DNA of 64,000 nt from Shinella zoogloeoides (GTDB taxonomy: Bacteria > Pseudomonadota > Alphaproteobacteria > Rhizobiales > Rhizobiaceae). Below the pieces are notes generated by a model that searched no databases, was not told the origin of the DNA, and saw only the letters and a program-made list of their open reading frames with translations. This document shows positions 59,718-64,000 of the stretch, piece after piece. The translations under genes and the position numbers were made by a program. Numbering within the stretch: position 1 is the first letter of the stretch; each line of letters begins with the position of its first letter. The stretch spans positions 62,001 through 126,000 of the forward strand of contig NZ_QNUJ01000005.1 of assembly GCF_003574625.1 (NCBI RefSeq). The letters are read 5' to 3'.

Positions 59718-60685
59718 GCGCGGCCCTCCTTCTTGTCGAGCAGGCTCAGGACCCCGTTCGGCAGGACCAGCATGAGCAGGATCATGACGCCGGAATAAAT
59801 GAGGAGCTGGTATTCCCTGGCGATCGACAGCAGGTCCCAGCCGAAATAGAGCAGGAGCGTGCCGAGCATCGGGCCGAAGACGTATCCGAGGCCGCCGAGG
59901 AAGCAGTAGAGCATGAAGTTCACGCTGTCCGCGACGACGAAGGAGGACGGATAGATCGACTGCGAGATCGCCGCGAACATGGCCCCGGCTATGCCACCGA
60001 AGAAGGACGAGATCGCATAGGCGAGGACCCTGAGATAGGCGGTGTTGACGCCGATCGAGGCCGAAAGCTCCTCGTTCTGCTGCAGGCTGCGGCACAGGTG
60101 CCCGAGGCGCGAGTTCACGATGCGCCAGAGCACCAGATAGGTCACGATCATCAGCACCACGGCCATGATGTAGAAGCCGAAGCGCGGATTGGAGAGCGTG
60201 CCGAAGGCCGGGATGATCGTCAGGCCGAAGAGGGAGAGTTCCCCCGGCAGCGGGATCGAGGTGATGCCCTTGGCGCCGTTGGTGACCGGCAGGGCGAGCG
60301 CGGAAAGGCGCGCGACCTCGGTGAGCACCAGCGTCACCATGGCGAAGTAGACGCCGCGAAGACGCAGGATCGGCAGGCCGATGACGACGGAGATGAAGGC
60401 GCAGAACAGGCCGGCGAGCGGCAGCGTCAGCCAGAAGGAGACATTCGCCTGCGTCACGAGGATGGCTGAGACGTAGCCGCCGACCAGCGCATAGGCGCCC
60501 TGGCCGATATTGATGCGGCCGATATAGAAGGTGAGCCACACGCCGGCGGCACCGACGGACAGCAGCGCGACCGAGGTCAGGGTGTAGAAGAAGTCCCAGC
60601 GGCCGGTGGCGCGGATGAACAGCGGCACGAGCACGAGAACGGCGATCAGGAAGACGGCGAAGCCGAGAATTTTCTTGATATTCAT
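59714..60685 (-). CDS. livM: Branched-chain-type ABC transporter permease, LivM-like
   Basis: This 323-residue permease has about nine hydrophobic segments, including FYIGRINIGQGAYALVGGYV, LILTEVARL-like VTLVLTEVARLSALALPVT and FFGGIAGAMFAAISQSIYPS, matching LivM. It pairs with LivH, whose gene ends 4 bases before this one starts. The four-base overlap with livG indicates translational coupling. Confidence 0.92.
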   Translation of the reverse strand: MNIKKILGFAVFLIAVLVLVPLFIRATGRWDFFYTLTSVALLSVGAAGVWLTFYIGRINIGQGAYALVGGYVSAILVTQANVSFWLTLPLAGLFCAFISVVIGLPILRLRGVYFAMVTLVLTEVARLSALALPVTNGAKGITSIPLPGELSLFGLTIIPAFGTLSNPRFGFYIMAVVLMIVTYLVLWRIVNSRLGHLCRSLQQNEELSASIGVNTAYLRVLAYAISSFFGGIAGAMFAAISQSIYPSSFVVADSVNFMLYCFLGGLGYVFGPMLGTLLLYFGWDLLSIAREYQLLIYSGVMILLMLVLPNGVLSLLDKKEGRA

Positions 60686-60689
60686 TGTC

Positions 60690-61559
60690 TCAACCCCACG
60701 GCTTGCCCATCAGCCCCTGCGGGCGGAATGCCAGGAACACCATCAGCGAGGCGAAGATCACGAGATAGGTGATGTCGCCATAGGCCGAGAGCACGGTAAG
60801 GCCGACGCTTTCCATCATGCCGAGGATGAAGCCGCCGGCGATCGCGCCGGAAATCACGCCCGCGCCGCCGATCATGATCATCAGGAAGGCCTTGATCGAG
60901 GTCGGACCGCCCATGCCGAGATTGACGCCGGTGATGGTGACGAGAAGGCCGCCGACGAGGCCGGCAAGCATCGCGCCGAGCGCAAAGCCCAGCATCGAAT
61001 AGCGCGAGACGTCGACGCCCATCAACTGGGCCGCCATGCGGTCCTGCGCCAGCGCCCGCATGGCGCGGCCGGCACGGGAATAGTTCATGAAGCCGATGAA
61101 GACGACGATGAGGAGGATCGCGAGGACGCCGATCAGGATGCGGTCATAGGGCATGATGATGCGCATGTCCCAGTTGAACACGCCGCTCACGATCTTCGGC
61201 ACGCCGCGCTGCTTCTCGCCGAAGAGCAGCAGGATGACGGCATCGAGGAAGAAGGCGACGCCGGCGGCGAGCAGCATGGTCGATTCATCGCGCTTGGAGC
61301 GGCGCACGACCGGCGCGAAGAGGAATTTCTCGATGAGCGCGCCCATGACCGCGAGGATCACGGCCGAGGCGACAAGGCCGACGACGAAGGGCAGGCCGAA
61401 CTGGACGACCACCGTATAGGTGACGAAGCCGCCGAAGACGTACATCTGCCCGTGGGCGAAGTTCAGCACGTTCATCAGCGAGAAGATCAGCGTCAGCCCG
61501 AGGGCTATCAACGCATATTGCGCACCAAGGTAGAGACCGTTGGCGATTATCTGTTCCAT
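60690..61559 (-). CDS. livH: Branched-chain-type ABC transporter permease, LivH-like
   Basis: This 289-residue permease has eight or so transmembrane segments with GAQYALIALGLTLIFSLMNVL at the N-terminus, the FAHGQMYVFGG segment, ALAQDRMAAQLMGVDVSRYS (coupling loop) and AFLMIMIGGAGVISGAIAGG. These are standard LivH features. It is preceded by the binding-protein gene after a 147-base spacer that contains a hairpin. Confidence 0.92.
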   Translation of the reverse strand: MEQIIANGLYLGAQYALIALGLTLIFSLMNVLNFAHGQMYVFGGFVTYTVVVQFGLPFVVGLVASAVILAVMGALIEKFLFAPVVRRSKRDESTMLLAAGVAFFLDAVILLLFGEKQRGVPKIVSGVFNWDMRIIMPYDRILIGVLAILLIVVFIGFMNYSRAGRAMRALAQDRMAAQLMGVDVSRYSMLGFALGAMLAGLVGGLLVTITGVNLGMGGPTSIKAFLMIMIGGAGVISGAIAGGFILGMMESVGLTVLSAYGDITYLVIFASLMVFLAFRPQGLMGKPWG

Positions 61560-61600
61560 CGTGAGCCTCCAATGGAAAGGTCAGGCAGAGAGAAACCCGG

Positions 61601-61622
61601 CCGGACGACAGGTGCGGTCCGG
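61601..61622 (-). terminator. Intercistronic hairpin between the binding protein and livH
   Basis: CCGGAC (61601-61606) pairs with GTCCGG (61617-61622) around a 10-base loop, with extra partial pairing on both sides. On the transcribed (minus) strand it is followed by TTTCTCTC. Such a stem after the binding-protein gene usually lowers permease relative to binding protein. A stretch at about 61640-61690 resembles a decayed copy of the 3.8-kb repeat. Confidence 0.45.
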
Positions 61623-61706
61623 GTCCCGTTTCTGAAGCGCTGCGCGCCGTTCGGACGGGTGCGAAGCACTTTTCCTGGATTTGCCTCCAGGCGCCTCAGG
61701 CGCCGG

Positions 61707-62894
61707 TCAGTCGACCTGGCCGACGAACAGCGTCTCGAACTTGCCGTCCTTGTACTCGTTGACGACGAGCGGGACGGAGATCTGGCGCTTCTGGCCGAAG
61801 GAGGTCATGCCCACATATTTCAGCTTCGCGTCGCCCTTCATGAAGGGGTTGGGCGCTTCGAAGGTGTCGATCGTCTTCTTGAACTCATCGACATTGTCGA
61901 TGGCCGCCGGGTTCGCCTTGATCGTCTCGATGATGTATTCGAGCGCATAGACCTTGGTGTTGGACTCGTCGTTGTATTCGCCGAACATCTTGGTGTAGCG
62001 GTCGACGAATTCCTTCATCGTGTCGCTGGCAAGCTCCGGCGTGGAGGCGCCGCCGACGGAGATGAAGCCTTCGGCAAGTTCGCCGGCGCCTTCCTTGAGA
62101 ACGGCCGCGTCCTGCGCCGTCTCGGTCGAGATGAGGCCGGTATAGCCGAGCTCGCGCGCCGAGCGGATGAGCTGTGGGGCGTTGGCCGGAGACACGCCGG
62201 AGAGCACGAGGAGATCCGGCGCGGACTGGATGACCGGCAGGAGGACCGGCGTGAAGTCCGTCGTGTCAACCTGGTAGGTCACGTTGCTGGAGACCACGTC
62301 GAGGCCGAGGGCCTGAGCGGCGGCGACGCCGGATTCACGCTGGCTGAGCGGGTCGGATTCGTTGGCCGCGACGAAGGCCACCTTCTTCACGCCCTTGTTT
62401 TCCATCAGGTACTTATAGATGGCCGGGCCGGACTGGTAGTTCGCCACCATGCTGAGGATGGCGTTGGAGGCCGGCGGCGAGAAGAGCGCCTTCGGGAAGG
62501 AATAGGGGAAATACATGATGCCGTTCTGCTCGGCGGCCGGGCGAACCGCCGCCGCGCCGTCGTCGACATTCGGGCCGACGACGTAGTGGACGCCGTCCTG
62601 CGCCATCTTTTCCATGCCGGCGATGGCGCGCTTGGGATCCTTCTGGTCGTCGAAGGGGACGATCTCGATATTGTAGGTCTTGTCGCCGATCTTGACGCCG
62701 CCGAGTTCGTTCAGCCAGGTCGCCCGTGCCTCCATCGAGCGCTGGTTGGAGATGCCCCAGGCCGCGGCCGGGCCGGAAGTGACGCCGACAAAGCCGACCT
62801 TCAGCGTCGCGTTCTCGGCATGGGCCATCAGCGGCAGCGACAGGACGGTCGCTGCAGCGAGGGCGGAAAACTTCAGGAATGTGCGCTTGTGCAT
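61707..62894 (-). CDS. Periplasmic HAAT-family substrate-binding protein
   Basis: This 395-residue protein has a signal peptide ending LPLMAHA before ENATLKVGFVGVTSG and a Peripla_BP_6 fold with DPKRAIAGMEKMAQDGVHYVVGP and YFPYSFPKALFSPP. It belongs to the branched-chain/amide-binding group rather than to classical LivJ, which would have a different N-terminal binding loop. GAGGAAG precedes the ATG. It is the first gene of the liv-like operon and is divergent from a GntR regulator; a TTGACA box on the minus strand (63006-63001) is the probable -35. The ligand is unknown; the racemase downstream suggests an amino-acid- or hydantoin-like molecule. Confidence 0.88.
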   Translation of the reverse strand: MHKRTFLKFSALAAATVLSLPLMAHAENATLKVGFVGVTSGPAAAWGISNQRSMEARATWLNELGGVKIGDKTYNIEIVPFDDQKDPKRAIAGMEKMAQDGVHYVVGPNVDDGAAAVRPAAEQNGIMYFPYSFPKALFSPPASNAILSMVANYQSGPAIYKYLMENKGVKKVAFVAANESDPLSQRESGVAAAQALGLDVVSSNVTYQVDTTDFTPVLLPVIQSAPDLLVLSGVSPANAPQLIRSARELGYTGLISTETAQDAAVLKEGAGELAEGFISVGGASTPELASDTMKEFVDRYTKMFGEYNDESNTKVYALEYIIETIKANPAAIDNVDEFKKTIDTFEAPNPFMKGDAKLKYVGMTSFGQKRQISVPLVVNEYKDGKFETLFVGQVD

Positions 62895-63053
62895 GATGTT
62901 CTTCCTCTGGGCCATTGATCTTTATCGGTATAGGCACGCGGGCCGCGAGAGGCGGCCATATCGGCCTTGGCTTGAGCATTGAGCGTATTGTTAACGATCT
63001 TGTCAAGTGGTGTGAACAACGGCGAGATATGGCGTCGACGAAATTGACGCTTG

Positions 63054-63065
63054 TTGGTCAACCAA
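63054..63065. promoter_or_regulatory. FadR/FCD-type GntR operator
   Basis: TTGGTCAACCAA fits the FadR-subfamily consensus TNGTNNNACNA and is nearly palindromic. It lies 58 bases before the GntR start and 160 bases from the divergent binding-protein gene, so the regulator probably controls both itself and the liv-like operon. Confidence 0.6.
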
Positions 63066-63122
63066 AACGGCCCTATCTAGGGGCTTACGAGGCAGAGAAC
63101 GCATGTAAAGGTCAATGCGGCC

Positions 63123-63830
63123 ATGGATGTAAGCACGCGGAACCCGGTGGCGGAATCGGACGAGATCGACGAGAGCGATATCGTCGAGCGCATTTTCGAG
63201 GCCGTTATCGAGCAGCGGTTGCCGCCGGGCACCAAGCTTTCCGAATCCGCACTTTGCGATGCCTTCGGCGTCGGACGGATGCGCATCCGCCGCAGCCTGC
63301 TGCTGCTTGCAAGCCGCGAGGTCGTCGAGCTGCATGCCAATCGCGGCGCCTTCGTCGCCTCCCCCACGGCCGAGCAGGCCCGCGAGGTCTTCGAGGCCCG
63401 TCTGGCGCTCGAGCCGAACATCGCGCGCCTCGCCGTCCAGCGTGCGACGGACGAGGATATCGCGACGCTGAACCTTCATCTGGAAATGGAGCATCTCGCC
63501 CACAAGGAGCGGCGTCGGCACGATGCGATCCGCCTGTCCGGCCAGTTCCATACGCTGATGGCGCAGGTCGCCGGCAATGCCGTGCTCCTGCGCACCATGA
63601 AGGAACTGGTGACGCGCACCTCGCTGATCATCGGCATTTTCGGCGCGCCCGGCGTCAGCAATTGTCGCGACGACGACCATGCGGCGATCGTCGGCGCGTT
63701 CCATACCCGCGACGCCGAAAAGGCGGCGTGGATGATGACGCAGCACCTGCGCCACATCGAGAGCCATCTCCAGCTCGGCGCCAAGGCGACGGACAGCGTC
63801 GACCTCGTCAAGCTCTTCGCCAAGCCCTGA
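63123..63830 (+). CDS. GntR/FCD transcriptional regulator, second
   Basis: This 235-residue regulator has a GntR winged helix (about 18-85; LSESALCDAFGVGRMRIRRSL) and an FCD domain (about 90-225) with FHTLMAQVAGNAV and the histidine-containing DDDHAAIVGAFHTRDAEKA and MTQHLRHIESHL segments. It is divergent from the liv-like binding-protein gene and has a FadR-type operator upstream. It differs clearly from the first GntR (56609-57313) but shares the same FCD group, and both flank the same cluster. Ligand unknown. Confidence 0.9.
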   Translation: MDVSTRNPVAESDEIDESDIVERIFEAVIEQRLPPGTKLSESALCDAFGVGRMRIRRSLLLLASREVVELHANRGAFVASPTAEQAREVFEARLALEPNIARLAVQRATDEDIATLNLHLEMEHLAHKERRRHDAIRLSGQFHTLMAQVAGNAVLLRTMKELVTRTSLIIGIFGAPGVSNCRDDDHAAIVGAFHTRDAEKAAWMMTQHLRHIESHLQLGAKATDSVDLVKLFAKP

Positions 63831-63836
63831 TCGTTT

Positions 63837-64000
63837 CTAGACGCTGAGGAGCAAGGCGACCGGCTCCTCCCCGAGGGCGTCCGCCACGGTAAGCGTCGCG
63901 CCCGGCGTGAGGGTGCGGCCATCGAGGACCGAGCGCAGTTTTCGCGCCTCGAAGCCGGCCGGAAGGGCGAGGCGGATATCGTCCAGCGTGCCCTCCAGCA
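63837..64000 (-). CDS. C-terminal end of an unrecognised gene
   Basis: The frame is open on the minus strand from the right edge to a TAG stop at 63837-63839, giving 53 residues including DDIRLALPAGFEARKLRSVLDG and ending GEEPVALLLSV. It lies 6 bases after the GntR stop, convergent with it. The codon use matches neighbouring genes. Too little is present to name a family; the sandwich-like pattern might be the C-terminal domain of a glycoside hydrolase, but this is a guess. Confidence 0.5.
   Translation of the reverse strand, partial: LEGTLDDIRLALPAGFEARKLRSVLDGRTLTPGATLTVADALGEEPVALLLSV

Noticed and set aside
1-64000. CRISPR arrays, tRNA or rRNA genes, plasmid origins and phage genes.
   Set aside because: No regularly spaced repeats, cloverleaf sequences, rRNA segments, or replication or phage proteins were seen on either strand.

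Overview
The window is GC-rich, densely coding alphaproteobacterial DNA, most likely from a Rhizobiaceae chromosome (Rhizobium/Ensifer/Shinella-like). The reasons are two copies of a rhizobial palindromic intergenic repeat, two Ku genes beside a three-domain LigD, an AbcR (alpha-r15) type small RNA, EcfG-type promoters, and many ABC importers with GntR, AraC and MocR regulators. No tRNA, rRNA, CRISPR array or prophage is visible.

Layout. 1-3.9 kb: the 3' end of prkA, then yeaH (DUF444) and spoVR, a conserved stress operon. 4-12.3 kb: small stress and housekeeping genes (3-methyladenine glycosylase, YciF-like DUF892, DUF2934, glycogen synthase, a Crp-family regulator, a UdgX-type uracil-DNA cross-linking protein, DUF2188, BON, ROK kinase-like, trehalose phosphatase, PPC/DUF296). 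Four GGAAC-N16/17-NGTT promoters suggest that part of this set belongs to the general stress regulon. 12.26-12.6 kb: a decayed IS5-type element. 12.6-20.7 kb: an operon of AraC regulator, FGGY kinase, CUT2 sugar ABC transporter, a TrpB-like protein lacking the PLP lysine, and a TrpA-like protein. I consider this the best candidate for an undescribed pathway. 20.7-25.5 kb: a MocR regulator, DUF983 and metNIQ. 25.6-31 kb: non-homologous end joining (two Ku genes, LigD, an unrecognised small gene coupled to the second Ku), DUF3175 and a cupin. 31-43.8 kb: a DHA2 exporter and a catabolic island of four amidohydrolases around a dipeptide/opine-type ABC transporter whose binding-protein gene is frameshifted. 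43.8-48.8 kb: a sigma54 activator of AcoR type with its palindromic upstream site and a consensus -24/-12 promoter, then a butanediol-dehydrogenase-like enzyme and a flavin monooxygenase. 49-49.7 kb: free methionine-R-sulfoxide reductase and the AbcR-like sRNA. 49.8-56.6 kb: an SfnB-like flavoprotein, an FAD/NAD(P) protein and the sulfate transporter operon. 56.6-63.8 kb: a GntR regulator, an Asp/Glu/hydantoin racemase, a livFGMH-type transporter with its binding protein, and a divergent GntR regulator. The window ends in the 3' end of an unrecognised gene.

How it works together. Most of the region is scavenging: import systems paired with local regulators and hydrolases, possibly tuned after transcription by the AbcR-like RNA, whose anti-Shine-Dalgarno loops match the leaders of at least two binding-protein genes here. 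TGCATGC-type palindromes occur both upstream of the GntR gene at 57 kb and in the divergent promoter at 35 kb, which hints that the racemase/liv locus and the amidohydrolase island are co-regulated.

Limits. All family names come from reading motifs; no database search was run. Start codons were chosen from ribosome-binding sites and family N-termini and could shift.
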